Of a DNA stretch of 64,000 bases, positions 7,394-16,191 are shown piece after piece. Position 1 is the stretch's first letter. Every line of letters starts with the position of its first letter. A program made the translations under genes and the position numbers. The stretch comes from Gemmatimonadota bacterium (GTDB lineage Bacteria > Gemmatimonadota > Gemmatimonadetes > Gemmatimonadales > Gemmatimonadaceae), in NCBI GenBank assembly GCA_026387915.1, contig JAPLKS010000018.1, positions 1-64,000 on the forward strand, given 5' to 3'. A model generated the notes under the pieces. The model worked only from the letters and a program-made list of their open reading frames with translations. It did no database searches and was not told the origin of the DNA.

Positions 7394-8725
7394 ATGGTCC
7401 ACATGACATACCTCCCGCCGTTCGTTCGTCGTGCTTTCTCGCTGCTCACGCTGTCCGCGCTGCTGTTGCCCGCGCGCACCGTCGCGGCGCAGGCCGCCGG
7501 TGACTCCCGCTGGCAGCCGTTCTTCGGGTGCTGGGAAGCGCCGGCGCCCACCATTCGGGTGATTGGCGCGACCACCGCGCCGCGCTCGCCATTGCGGTGC
7601 GTGGTGCCGAGTGGCGGCGGCGCGGACGTGATAACCGTGTCATCGGACGGGAAGATGACCGAGCGTCAGCACTTTGTGGCGGATGGCACTGAGCAGCAGG
7701 TCACGCGCGACGGGTGCACGGGCGTGGAAGGTGCGGGCTTCTCGAAGACCGGCTTCGTGGTGTACGTCCACAGCAGCTTCGAGTGCGAAGGCAATCTGCA
7801 TCGCTCGGCGAGTGGGCTGTTTTCGATGACCCCCAAGGGTGAGTGGATCGACATCGAAGGGGTCACCTCCGGCAAGAGCACCGGAGTGCACGTGCTTCGG
7901 TTTGTGTCGACGGATGACCTCAAGGGTGTGCCGAGCGAAATCACCGAAGCACTCAAGGGGCGCACGTTGCCGGTGAGCGCTGCACGCACGGCGGCCATCG
8001 AACTCACGGCGGTCGACATCGCGGACGCTTCCATTCGTCTTCCTGAAGGCGTGGTGCAGGCGTGGTTGATGGAGCGCGAGCGCGGCTACGTGATCAAGGT
8101 CAATGCGGCCATGCTGACGGCGCTCGCTGATCAGGGCGTGCCGCCGAAAACCGTTGATGTGCTCGTGGCGCTCGCCTATCCGCGCGTGTTCGCGCTCGAT
8201 CCCAGAACCAACGACGCGTCGTTGCGTGCTGCCGCCGAAGGTGGCGCGGGCGGAACAGAGTCGTCGCTCGCCAGCGGCAGTCGCATCTTTGGCTACGACG
8301 CCTATGGCATGCCGATCTACGACTACAGCGATCTGCGGCGTTGCCTCGCGTACTCGATGTCGTATTTGACGATGTGTGATCGCTTTGGAATGCTCGGCTA
8401 CTCAGCGTACGGGTATGGCTCGTATGGTCGATACGGCTACGCCAATAACTACGGCTATCCGTGGGGCGGCGGCGGCTATCCTGGTGGCGGTTGGTATGCG
8501 CCGTCGGGGCCGGTCGTCGTCACGGTGCGGCCAACCGATACGGGGATTGCTGGTGGTTCGCCTGGGCATGTCGTGAAGGGCCGCGGCTATTCGGAAGGCT
8601 CGTCGACGAAGTCAGGGAATCCCAGCGCATCGGCTACGTCTGGTTCCGCCGGTGCTTCTGGCTCCAGCTCGGGCGCGGCATCGCCCGCCGCGAGCTCGGA
8701 ACGCACCGCGAAACCGAAGCCATAA
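7394..8725 (+). CDS. Exported protein with Tyr/Gly-rich and Ser-rich C-terminus
   Basis: 443 residues from ATG 7394 (ATG 7403 is an alternative). A signal peptide (RRAFSLLTLSALLLPARTVAAQA) leads a folded domain (GDSRWQPFFGCWEAP, then Cys-containing beta-rich sequence) to about residue 270. A segment about residues 318-385 follows, rich in Tyr and Gly (FGMLGYSAYGYGSYGRYGY and GGGGYPGGGWYAPSG), and then a Ser/Ala/Gly tail. I do not recognise a family. The conserved-looking opening W-x-FFGCWEA may be a lipocalin-like or wall-facing domain. It follows the barrel gene and ends at a strong terminator. Confidence 0.8.
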   Translation: MVHMTYLPPFVRRAFSLLTLSALLLPARTVAAQAAGDSRWQPFFGCWEAPAPTIRVIGATTAPRSPLRCVVPSGGGADVITVSSDGKMTERQHFVADGTEQQVTRDGCTGVEGAGFSKTGFVVYVHSSFECEGNLHRSASGLFSMTPKGEWIDIEGVTSGKSTGVHVLRFVSTDDLKGVPSEITEALKGRTLPVSAARTAAIELTAVDIADASIRLPEGVVQAWLMERERGYVIKVNAAMLTALADQGVPPKTVDVLVALAYPRVFALDPRTNDASLRAAAEGGAGGTESSLASGSRIFGYDAYGMPIYDYSDLRRCLAYSMSYLTMCDRFGMLGYSAYGYGSYGRYGYANNYGYPWGGGGYPGGGWYAPSGPVVVTVRPTDTGIAGGSPGHVVKGRGYSEGSSTKSGNPSASATSGSAGASGSSSGAASPAASSERTAKPKP

Positions 8726-8747
8726 TCCAAACGGCAGGACGGCATAC

Positions 8748-8787
8748 AAAAAGACGGGTCGCCGGAACACTGGCGACCCGTCTTTTT
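8748..8787 (+). terminator. Bidirectional rho-independent terminator
   Basis: A 16-bp perfect stem, AAAAAGACGGGTCGCC (8748-8763) with GGCGACCCGTCTTTTT (8772-8787), and an 8-base loop. A-run and T-run on both sides serve the two convergent genes. Confidence 0.92.
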
Positions 8788-8826
8788 TCTTTGTCCGTCG
8801 GCGACGCTGTGTGTCGACTGCGTGCG

Positions 8827-10962
8827 TTACTTGCCAGCGGCCTTCGGCACGAGCTTGATCGAGCCTGCCGTTGCTCTCGCCTTCAGCACCGCCATCACTT
8901 CGCTCAGCGGCAGCGGCGTGAACTCACCGCTGAGGAAATCGCGAATCTGCAAGACCGTCATTTTCTTCGGGAGCAGCAAACCAAACTCGGCGTTGAACTC
9001 GTCGGGGAGCGACGGGCCACCAGCGGCGCCACGACCACCGCCACCGCCACCGCCACCGCCACCGCCGCCGCCTCCTCCTCCTCCTCCAGCACCGCGTCCG
9101 CCCGCGCCAGCAGCCTGCGGGACCGCTTCCACCACGATGTTCGCCGCTTCCTTCTCCTCGGCGGTCATCACCGGCTCGGCGGCCGGTACGTTCCGCTGCG
9201 CGGCCTGCATTTGATACGCGGCCTTCACTTCGTTGAGCAGCGCGTTGGCGCGCGCGTCAATCAACGGTTCAAAGCCGGCCACACGCTTCTTGCCTACGTC
9301 AACGTTGGTCCAGAGCACGCTCGCCGTGCGCACCACCGCCTTTTCGATTCCGGCTTGGTGCACAATGGCGTTCTTGGCTTCTTTGTACGCGGTCGTCAAC
9401 GCGGACGCATCGGTGGCGTCGGCGAGATAGCCGAGCCCCTTGGTGTGCGACTCGCCCATGCGCGAGAGTCCGCGACCGAGGTTGTCATTCACGACGCGCG
9501 CGGCCATATCGTCGGTGCCAATCGCGAGCACGGAGAGCGCACCGAGCCCAACAGCGGCCGCGCGTTTGTACTGCGTCGGATCCTGTTTGTCGGGCGTGTC
9601 TTCGGACGAGTGGTACCACATATCCGGCCAGGTAATGAACATCACCGCCGGAATCCCGTGCTGCATGTAGGTGACGTGGTCGCTCGAGCCGTAGTGCTTG
9701 TCAATCTTGATGTAGAACGCATCCTTGCTGCCGTGCGGCGACTCCACCGGCTGCGTGGGCGCGTAGCCGCTCAGCGAGCGACGGAAGCGCACGCGTTCGC
9801 GCGAGATGTCGGCGATGTACTCCATCACGCTCTGCGCGATGTCGTTGAGATAGCTCGGAAAGGTGTCGGGCGTGCGCTGCAACACCCAGAAGCTCCGGCT
9901 GTCGGCAATACGAATCGCTTCCATGTCGAAGTTGAGCGTGCCAATAATCACCGCCTTCTTTTCGGGATGCGCGGTGAGATACGCATTGGTGCCCTGAATT
10001 TCCGGCACCCACTGGAAGTTGATCGTGCGCTTTGGACGCGGCAGTTTGCCTTCGGCAATCAGCTTGATGTACGCACGGCCGATTTCGAGCGTCAGTGCGC
10101 AGCCCGAGTTGTCGTCGTTGGCGCCCTGCTTGATCACGCCTTCATACAGGTGACCACTGATGGCCACTTCCTGCGTCGTGCTGCCATCACCAGGAATCTC
10201 GGCGTGCACGTACTCGGCTTTGTTCGACACCTGCACGCTCTTGGTGATAGAGCGAATGGTGATCTTCTCTCCGCGGAACAGCAGCGCCTGCAGGTTGTGA
10301 TGCGCTTCGGGCGTGACTGACCACGCCACCGTCCCCGGCTGCGCGTTCACGGTGCTCGAAACAATCTGCGTCGGGAAGTCGATGGCGCGCTGATAGCCAA
10401 TGGCGCTTACACCAAGCACACCAATGGCGCCGCGCTGAATGGCCAACTGGTACGAGGACGAGGTGGAGCCGGAGGAGAGGACGAACTTTCCTTTCACGTC
10501 CTTGCCTTCAAAGTCCTGTGCTCGGCCAGCGGACACATCCACGAGTTCGGCGCTGAAATCGCCATTGGCATTTAGCGAGGCGAGCGCGAGCGCGATGTCG
10601 TGAATGTCAAAGAGTTTCGTATGCTTGGGCGTCGTCATCCAGAGCTCGCCCTGCGTGGGCTGCCACGCGGTGCCGCCGCTCTGGTACACCTCAATGGAGA
10701 CATTGCTGAAGCCGTATTGCTTGGCGAAATCCGCCATCACGCGACTCTCGCGGTACGGTCCGCTGTACTCCTCGGGGAGTCGCACGCGCTGATACGGCAC
10801 GAGCTCAAGGATGTGGTGCATCGCCCGCTCGCCCGAGACCTCATTGATGATCGCCGTCATCTGGGCCTGCGTGAGCAGCGTCCGGTCCTCGCGTTCCTGC
10901 GCAACGAGGAACACGGGGAGGGCCATCGCGATCGCGGCGATCGCGCGTGTCGTGCATCTCAT
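8827..10962 (-). CDS. Secreted M28-like peptidase, variant active site, poly-Gly segment
   Basis: 711 residues with signal peptide (MRCTTRAIAAIAMALPVFLVAQ). A PA-like region (about 145-190) precedes the peptidase fold with ISGHLYEG, GANDDNSGCALTLEIGR, WVPEIQGTNAYL, LNFDME and WYHSSEDTPDK. The usual Glu-Glu pair is Glu-Ile here (PEI.GT), and HxD is HLYE, which resembles the DUF4910-type aminopeptidase branch rather than classical M28; a changed metal site is inferred. Near residue 625-645 there is an uninterrupted Gly run encoded by CCACCG/TCC repeats. The frame is intact. Confidence 0.9.
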   Translation of the reverse strand: MRCTTRAIAAIAMALPVFLVAQEREDRTLLTQAQMTAIINEVSGERAMHHILELVPYQRVRLPEEYSGPYRESRVMADFAKQYGFSNVSIEVYQSGGTAWQPTQGELWMTTPKHTKLFDIHDIALALASLNANGDFSAELVDVSAGRAQDFEGKDVKGKFVLSSGSTSSSYQLAIQRGAIGVLGVSAIGYQRAIDFPTQIVSSTVNAQPGTVAWSVTPEAHHNLQALLFRGEKITIRSITKSVQVSNKAEYVHAEIPGDGSTTQEVAISGHLYEGVIKQGANDDNSGCALTLEIGRAYIKLIAEGKLPRPKRTINFQWVPEIQGTNAYLTAHPEKKAVIIGTLNFDMEAIRIADSRSFWVLQRTPDTFPSYLNDIAQSVMEYIADISRERVRFRRSLSGYAPTQPVESPHGSKDAFYIKIDKHYGSSDHVTYMQHGIPAVMFITWPDMWYHSSEDTPDKQDPTQYKRAAAVGLGALSVLAIGTDDMAARVVNDNLGRGLSRMGESHTKGLGYLADATDASALTTAYKEAKNAIVHQAGIEKAVVRTASVLWTNVDVGKKRVAGFEPLIDARANALLNEVKAAYQMQAAQRNVPAAEPVMTAEEKEAANIVVEAVPQAAGAGGRGAGGGGGGGGGGGGGGGGGGRGAAGGPSLPDEFNAEFGLLLPKKMTVLQIRDFLSGEFTPLPLSEVMAVLKARATAGSIKLVPKAAGK
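9035..9087. repeat. CCACCG/TCC simple repeat inside a peptidase gene
   Basis: About five CCACCG units run into CCGCCG and then five TCC units. On the coding (minus) strand this yields a poly-Gly tract. Such tracts are prone to in-frame length change. Confidence 0.85.
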
Positions 10963-11050
10963 GGTGGTTACGCCTGTGTAAGGGTGAAAACCTGTCTCTC
11001 ATCTTACGACTTTCTGGCTCGTGCCGCTGAGCGGGGCAGGGCAGGCCGTA

Positions 11051-11111
11051 GCAAAAGGCCCCCCGCAGGAGGCGCTCGCTGTGAGGACGCCGGATGCGGG
11101 GGGCCTTTTGC
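11051..11111 (-). terminator. Long-loop GC hairpin downstream of an M28 gene
   Basis: Arms GCAAAAGGCCCCCCGC (11051-11066) and GCGGGGGGCCTTTTGC (11096-11111) form a perfect 16-bp stem with a 29-base loop. It lies just after the stop of the gene ending at 11159 and upstream of the start at 10962. The CCTTTTGC end gives only four Ts. Confidence 0.6.
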
Positions 11112-11158
11112 AAAGGCCGGGTCGGCACGGAGCAACTCCGCGCCGAAAACAGAAACAC

Positions 11159-12844
11159 CTACGGCTTCATCATCTTCTCACGCGCCGCGCGGAACTCGTT
11201 CCCCACGCGCCACTCCGGGAACTTCTCCGCGCCCGCCAACCGGTAGCCCATCGAGAGCAACAGCTTGGCATCCAATACTTCGCCGGAGAGATCCCAATCC
11301 TTCTTGATCTCGTCGGTCGGCTTGTGGTAGTCGTTATTGGTGTACTCATCGCGCTTCTGGCGACCGTAGCCTTCGGGCTTCCCGGTGTAATCAATGCCGC
11401 CTTCGGGATCAAAGGCCGGCACGCCCACCTTCGCAAAGTTGAAGTGGTCGCTGCGGTAATAGAAACCCTTTTCCGGCTCTGCATCCGGCCGCAGCACGCG
11501 CCCCTGCTCGGCGGCGGCGGCTTTGGCGTAATCGTCGAGCTCCGACGCGCCCAAGCCGATCACCGTCAAATCCTTGGTGGGTCCCCACTGCTGTGCGCCA
11601 TCCATGTTGATGACCGCCACCGTCTTGGCCAGCGGATACACGGGCGTCACCGCGTAGTAGGCGGAGCCGAGCAGCCCTTGCTCCTCGGCGGTTACAGAAA
11701 GGAAAAGGATCGAGCGCTTGGGCGGCGTCTTCATCGCGACGTAGCCCTTGGCGATGGTCAGCAGCGCGGCCACGCCGCTCGCGTTGTCGAGTGCGCCGTT
11801 GTAAATGGAGTCGCCATTCACTTTGGCACCCACGCCGAAGTGGTCCCAGTGCGACGTGTAGATGACGTACTCATCCTTCAACTTCGGGTCACTCCCTTCG
11901 AGCTTCGCCATGGCGTTGTGCGAGTCCACCGTGCGCAGCGAGTTCTCGAGCGACACGTTGGCGGTGATGCCAAATGGCACCGGCTTGAACTCTTTGGTCG
12001 CGGCTTTCGCCTTGAGTGAATCAAAGTTCTGACCGGCCATCGTGAACAATGCTTTCGCTTGCTCGAGCGTGATCCAGCCTTCCACATCGCTGCGCGCCAT
12101 ATTCTTGTCGGGCGTTACGAGGTCGAACTGCTCAGAAACTCGGCCCTGCACCACGGCAAAGGGATAGCCCGCGCGTTCCGTCTCGTGCACAATCAGCACG
12201 CCGGCCGCCTTATGGCGCATCCCCTGTTCGTACTTGTAGGTCCAGCGTCCGTAGTACGTCATGCGCTGGCCGCCAAACTGCGCGGTGTCGGCGAGCGGCG
12301 GATCGTTCACCAGCACAACGATCGTCTTGCCCGTCACGTCGACGCCCTTGAAGTCGTCCCACTGGAACTCGGGCGCTTCCACGCCATAGCCGACGAACAC
12401 CAGTTCTGAGTTCTTGAGCGCGGCGGTGGGCGCGACATGCTTGGTCCACGCCACAAAGTCGTCGCGCCATTTGAGCGACTTCGTCACGCCGCCCTTCGTG
12501 AAGGTCAGCGACGGCACGTTCTTTACCGTGATGCCGACAAGCGGCACGTTCTGCGCGTACGTGCCATCCGTGTTGCCCGGCTTGAGGCCAAGCGCTTGGA
12601 ACTGCGAGGTGAGATACGCGAGCGTCTTGGTTTCGCCGAGGCTTCCGGGCTGGCGCCCGAGCAGCGAATCGGCGGCTAAGACGCGGATGTGCTGCATGAT
12701 GGTCGCCGTATCAATCGCGGCCATGGCCTCAGCAGGCACCGGCGCCGCGAGAGCGGCGTCCGTGTTCGATGCGCCATCTTTGGGCCCGCACGCCGCGAGG
12801 GCGAGCAGGGCGGGGACGAGCAACGGAAATGCGCTGCGCTTCAT
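11159..12844 (-). CDS. M28-family peptidase lipoprotein with PA domain
   Basis: 561 residues. The N-terminus MKRSAFPLLVPALLALAACG carries a lipobox (LAAC), so this member is probably lipid-anchored in the envelope. A PA domain lies at about residues 130-260 (VFVGYGVEAPEFQWDDFKG, AAGVLIVHE). The catalytic part has YTSHWDHFG, GALDNASGVAALL, TAEEQGLLGSAYY, NMDGAQ, YRSDHFNFAKVGVPAF and DYHKPTDE, a full M28 zinc site and Glu base. It is the fourth M28-type gene in the cluster. Confidence 0.94.
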   Translation of the reverse strand: MKRSAFPLLVPALLALAACGPKDGASNTDAALAAPVPAEAMAAIDTATIMQHIRVLAADSLLGRQPGSLGETKTLAYLTSQFQALGLKPGNTDGTYAQNVPLVGITVKNVPSLTFTKGGVTKSLKWRDDFVAWTKHVAPTAALKNSELVFVGYGVEAPEFQWDDFKGVDVTGKTIVVLVNDPPLADTAQFGGQRMTYYGRWTYKYEQGMRHKAAGVLIVHETERAGYPFAVVQGRVSEQFDLVTPDKNMARSDVEGWITLEQAKALFTMAGQNFDSLKAKAATKEFKPVPFGITANVSLENSLRTVDSHNAMAKLEGSDPKLKDEYVIYTSHWDHFGVGAKVNGDSIYNGALDNASGVAALLTIAKGYVAMKTPPKRSILFLSVTAEEQGLLGSAYYAVTPVYPLAKTVAVINMDGAQQWGPTKDLTVIGLGASELDDYAKAAAAEQGRVLRPDAEPEKGFYYRSDHFNFAKVGVPAFDPEGGIDYTGKPEGYGRQKRDEYTNNDYHKPTDEIKKDWDLSGEVLDAKLLLSMGYRLAGAEKFPEWRVGNEFRAAREKMMKP

Positions 12845-12928
12845 GATGGATTCCTCTCAAAGAGCCCGTGTAAAGCGGGGATTGAACGGCGTGTGCTACC
12901 TAACGGACTGCCTCACGGTCGGTCGCGA

Positions 12929-14428
12929 CTAGCGCGACCGACCGCCGCCGGAACCACCGCGTCCGGAACCGCCCGAGCTCGACCCACCAGGCCCGCGTGC
13001 ACCACGTGCCCCGCGGCTCGGTCCGCTGCCGCGGTGCGGCGCTACGCCGCGGCTTGGCCCAGCAGAAGAACTGGTGTTGCCACTGCGCGGCGCCCCAGCA
13101 TCACGCTGCGGACCGGTGCTCCGACTCGATTCCGAGCGTCCGGACTCGGCGCGGCTCGCGCCGCCACCACGTGCCGGACTGCTCCCCGGACGTCCGCCGC
13201 CCGACGACGGCGCACCACCACGACGCTTCGCCTTCTCCGCCGCGCGTCCGCGCTCTTCGGCTTTCCGCTTACGAATCTCGGCAATGCGTTCGGCAATCGG
13301 AATTTCGAGACGCCCTTCGGGCTTCGCCGAATAGTTGAAGTCGGGGAGCGTGACGCGCGGAAGGCGCTTGCCGATCGCTTTTTCGATGGCGCGCAAATCC
13401 GCTTCTTCGTCCGGCGCAACAAAGGTAAAGGCGTCGCCGGTGAGTTCCGCTCGCGCGGTGCGTCCCACGCGGTGGATGTAATCCTCGGGCACCGCTGGTA
13501 CGTCGAGGTTCACCACGTGACCCAGCGCTTCCACGTCAATGCCGCGTGCGGCAATGTCGGTGGCCACCAGCACGCGGTACGTGCCATTCTTGAATCCCGC
13601 GAGCGCCGCCGTGCGGGCCGACTGCGAACGATTGCCGTGAATGCGTTCGGCGTTGATGCCGTGCTTCACGAGGTAATCGGCCAAGCGATTGGCGCGATGC
13701 TTGGTGCGCGTGAACACCAGCGCTTCCTTCATCACGTCCTTGGTGAGCAACGCCACGAGCAACGCGGACTTCAGCTCCTGCGTCACCGGATACACCGCCT
13801 GCGTGATTCCGACGGCCGGCTTGGACTGCCGTTCGACGTTGATCGTGACGGGCGACTTGAGCATCTCGCGCGTGAGCTGCGCGATTGGCGGCGGCATGGT
13901 GGCGCTGAAGAACAGCGTCTGCCGTTTGACCGGCAGATGCTTAATGACGCGACGGATGTCGGGGAGAAAGCCCATGTCGAGCATCCGGTCGGCTTCGTCG
14001 AACACCAGATGCTCGATGCCGGTGAGCTTGGCGTACGGCTGCCGGAAATGGTCGAGCAGGCGTCCCGGAGTGGCGATGATGATGTCCACGCCGCTCCGGA
14101 ACGCATGTTCCTGAGGTCCCATGCCGACGCCGCCATACACGGTGGCAGCGGTGATGCCGGTGTGCACGGCCACATCGTTGATGCTTTCGAGAATCTGCGC
14201 GGCCAGTTCACGCGTCGGCGTGAGAATCAGCGCGCGTGTGGTGCCGCGCGGCTTCTCAATCAGCTTTTCGAGAATCGGGAGCACAAAGGCGATCGTCTTG
14301 CCGCTGCCAGTCATGGCGCAGGCGAGCACATCGTGTCCTTCGAGCGCCGGCGGAATAGCGTCGGCCTGAATTTGGGTGGGGCGGGTAAAGCCGAGTTCTT
14401 TCAGCCCACGCTGGAGGCTGGCGTGCAA
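12929..14428 (-). CDS. rhlE: ATP-dependent RNA helicase, RhlE type
   Basis: 499 residues from TTG 14428. All DEAD-box motifs are present: Q motif GFTRPTQIQ (13-21), Walker A AMTGSGKT (38-45), PTRELAAQ, DEAD, SAT, and HRVGRTAR in the second RecA domain. A Gly/Ser/Arg-rich disordered tail of about 130 residues follows, typical of RNA-binding extensions. The conserved N-terminal LSFGTLKLHASL reads upstream of the TTG, and no ATG/GTG precedes it before the in-frame TGA. CTG 14449, preceded by AGGA seven bases before, is a possible true start. The role is in RNA remodelling, ribosome assembly or cold adaptation. Confidence 0.93.
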   Translation of the reverse strand: MHASLQRGLKELGFTRPTQIQADAIPPALEGHDVLACAMTGSGKTIAFVLPILEKLIEKPRGTTRALILTPTRELAAQILESINDVAVHTGITAATVYGGVGMGPQEHAFRSGVDIIIATPGRLLDHFRQPYAKLTGIEHLVFDEADRMLDMGFLPDIRRVIKHLPVKRQTLFFSATMPPPIAQLTREMLKSPVTINVERQSKPAVGITQAVYPVTQELKSALLVALLTKDVMKEALVFTRTKHRANRLADYLVKHGINAERIHGNRSQSARTAALAGFKNGTYRVLVATDIAARGIDVEALGHVVNLDVPAVPEDYIHRVGRTARAELTGDAFTFVAPDEEADLRAIEKAIGKRLPRVTLPDFNYSAKPEGRLEIPIAERIAEIRKRKAEERGRAAEKAKRRGGAPSSGGGRPGSSPARGGGASRAESGRSESSRSTGPQRDAGAPRSGNTSSSAGPSRGVAPHRGSGPSRGARGARGPGGSSSGGSGRGGSGGGRSR

Positions 14429-14659
14429 CTTGAGGGTTCCGAACGACAGAGTGGCATCCTGCGAAAAGAGAGGTGTCGGGGGTCGCTGGAGTCACTCTCC
14501 AGCGTGCGTCCCACCCTCGAAATCTAACCCTTTTGGGCTGCAGATGCGGGCGGTTTTGAGGGATCCGAACAGGCAGACCGGTTGCCTCGCGCCCTCCGCG
14601 TGTCGAGGTTTCCGTGCGGCGCGGGCAGTTCGCACTGCGATGACCCCTCAGGAGCACTT

Positions 14660-16135
14660 GTGAGCACTCTCGAACAGCACTTTGCCCCCTTTCGGGCCAA
14701 CACGATCGGCCAGGACCAAACGTTCCTCTCGCCCTATGGTGAGCAACGCATTGTCTACGCCGATTGGACCGCCAGCGGCCGTCTGTACCGTCCCATCGAA
14801 ACGGCGCTCGTCGAGCGCTTTGGCCCGTTTGTAGGGAACACTCACTCGGAGTCATCGGTCACGGGGTCGGCGATGACGCTCGCGTATCACGAGGCGCATC
14901 ACATGTTGCGCGCGCATGTCAATGCGTCCTCCGATGATCTCATCATCGCATGCGGCTCTGGGATGACGTCGGCCGTCAACAAACTGCAGCGCATTCTCGG
15001 GCTCAAGGCACCGCAGGGACTGCGCCAGTACATCAACATTCCCGAGCGCGATCGCCCAGTGGTGTTCGTCACGCACCTGGAACATCACTCCAACCACACG
15101 TCGTGGTACGAGACGCTCGCCGACGTTGTGGTAGTGCCACCGGACGACGCGGGCGTGGTGAGCCTGGCCTCGCTCGAGGCGCAACTGCACGAGTATCGCG
15201 ACCGCGCGGTGAAGATTGGTGCCTTCTCTGCCTGCTCCAACGTGACGGGCGTGTTCACGCCGTATCACGCGATGGCCAAGCTCATGCATCGCGCCGGCGG
15301 AATCGCGCTCATCGATTTTGCGGCCTCGGCACCATACGTGACCATGGACATGCATCCCGCGGATCCCGAAGAGCGCCTCGACGCCGTGCTGTTTTCGCCG
15401 CACAAATTTCTTGGCGGGCCTGGATCATCGGGTGTCATGGTGTTCAATCGCTCGCTCTACAAGAACACGGTGCCCGACGATGCCGGCGGTGGGACCGTGC
15501 TGTGGACGAATCCATGGGGGCAGTACGCATTTATTGAAGACATCCAAGCGCGTGAAGATGCCGGCACGCCGGCGTTCTTGCAGACCATCAAGGCCGCGCT
15601 CGCCGTCCAAGTGAAGAATGCGATGACCGTCGAGGCCATGGGTGAGCGTGAAGCACAGATCGTGCCGTATGCCATGGACGCGCTCGCGAAAATCCCTGGT
15701 GTCCATCTGCTCGCGCCCGCCGGTCGCCATCGGCTCGCCATGCTCTCGTTCTGGGTGGAAGACATTCACTACAACCTGATGGTGCGCTTGTTGAATGATC
15801 GTTTCGGTGTGCAGGCGCGCGGCGGGTGCTCGTGCGCCGGTACCTACGGCCATTACTTGCTGCACGTGGATCCATCACGGTCCAAGGCGATCACCGACCG
15901 CATTGACCGCGGCGATCTCTCCGAAAAGCCAGGGTGGGTACGGCTGTCGTTCCATCCGTCTACGACCATGGCGGATATCGATCACGCCATCAACGCGGTA
16001 TCAGAATGTGTGACGCACGTCACACAATGGGCGAAGGACTACGTGTACTCGAACGTGACGAACGAGTATGCTCATGTGCGCGGCGATGCCGCGCTCAGGG
16101 CACGCGTGCACGACTGGTTCAAACTATCGGTGTAG
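14660..16135 (+). CDS. Class V aminotransferase-fold PLP enzyme (cysteine-desulfurase-like)
   Basis: 491 residues from GTG 14660, which has AGGAG (14650-14654) five bases upstream; an earlier in-frame start at 14582 would add an unconserved leader. The fold-type I PLP signature is clear: VYADWTASGRLYRPIE, CGSGMTSAVNKLQ, LEHHSNHTSW, the Asp in ALIDFAASAPYV and the Schiff-base Lys in LFSPHKFLGGPGSSG. A Cys pair in ARGGCSCAGTYGHYLL lies where desulfurases carry their active-site loop. It is longer than SufS/IscS (about 400) and has a C-terminal extension. The exact substrate is unknown. It is separate from the suf operon. Confidence 0.88.
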   Translation: MSTLEQHFAPFRANTIGQDQTFLSPYGEQRIVYADWTASGRLYRPIETALVERFGPFVGNTHSESSVTGSAMTLAYHEAHHMLRAHVNASSDDLIIACGSGMTSAVNKLQRILGLKAPQGLRQYINIPERDRPVVFVTHLEHHSNHTSWYETLADVVVVPPDDAGVVSLASLEAQLHEYRDRAVKIGAFSACSNVTGVFTPYHAMAKLMHRAGGIALIDFAASAPYVTMDMHPADPEERLDAVLFSPHKFLGGPGSSGVMVFNRSLYKNTVPDDAGGGTVLWTNPWGQYAFIEDIQAREDAGTPAFLQTIKAALAVQVKNAMTVEAMGEREAQIVPYAMDALAKIPGVHLLAPAGRHRLAMLSFWVEDIHYNLMVRLLNDRFGVQARGGCSCAGTYGHYLLHVDPSRSKAITDRIDRGDLSEKPGWVRLSFHPSTTMADIDHAINAVSECVTHVTQWAKDYVYSNVTNEYAHVRGDAALRARVHDWFKLSV

Positions 16136-16191
16136 TCGATGGAACGAATTCGCAAACGCGGCGTCTAATCGTCAACGTATTCGCCACGAGG

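Noticed and set aside
9035-9087. Possible CRISPR-like or satellite array
   Set aside because: The repeat is a simple in-frame poly-Gly tract without spacers.
8461-10320. A plus-strand open frame of 619 codons across the end of the Tyr/Gly-rich gene and the M28-like gene
   Set aside because: It runs antisense to a clear peptidase with signal peptide and active-site motifs; its composition is Arg/His-rich and without domain, typical of high-GC shadows.
12689-14527. A plus-strand open frame of 612 codons opposite the RhlE-like gene
   Set aside because: Entirely antisense to a helicase with all DEAD-box motifs; Arg/His-rich shadow.
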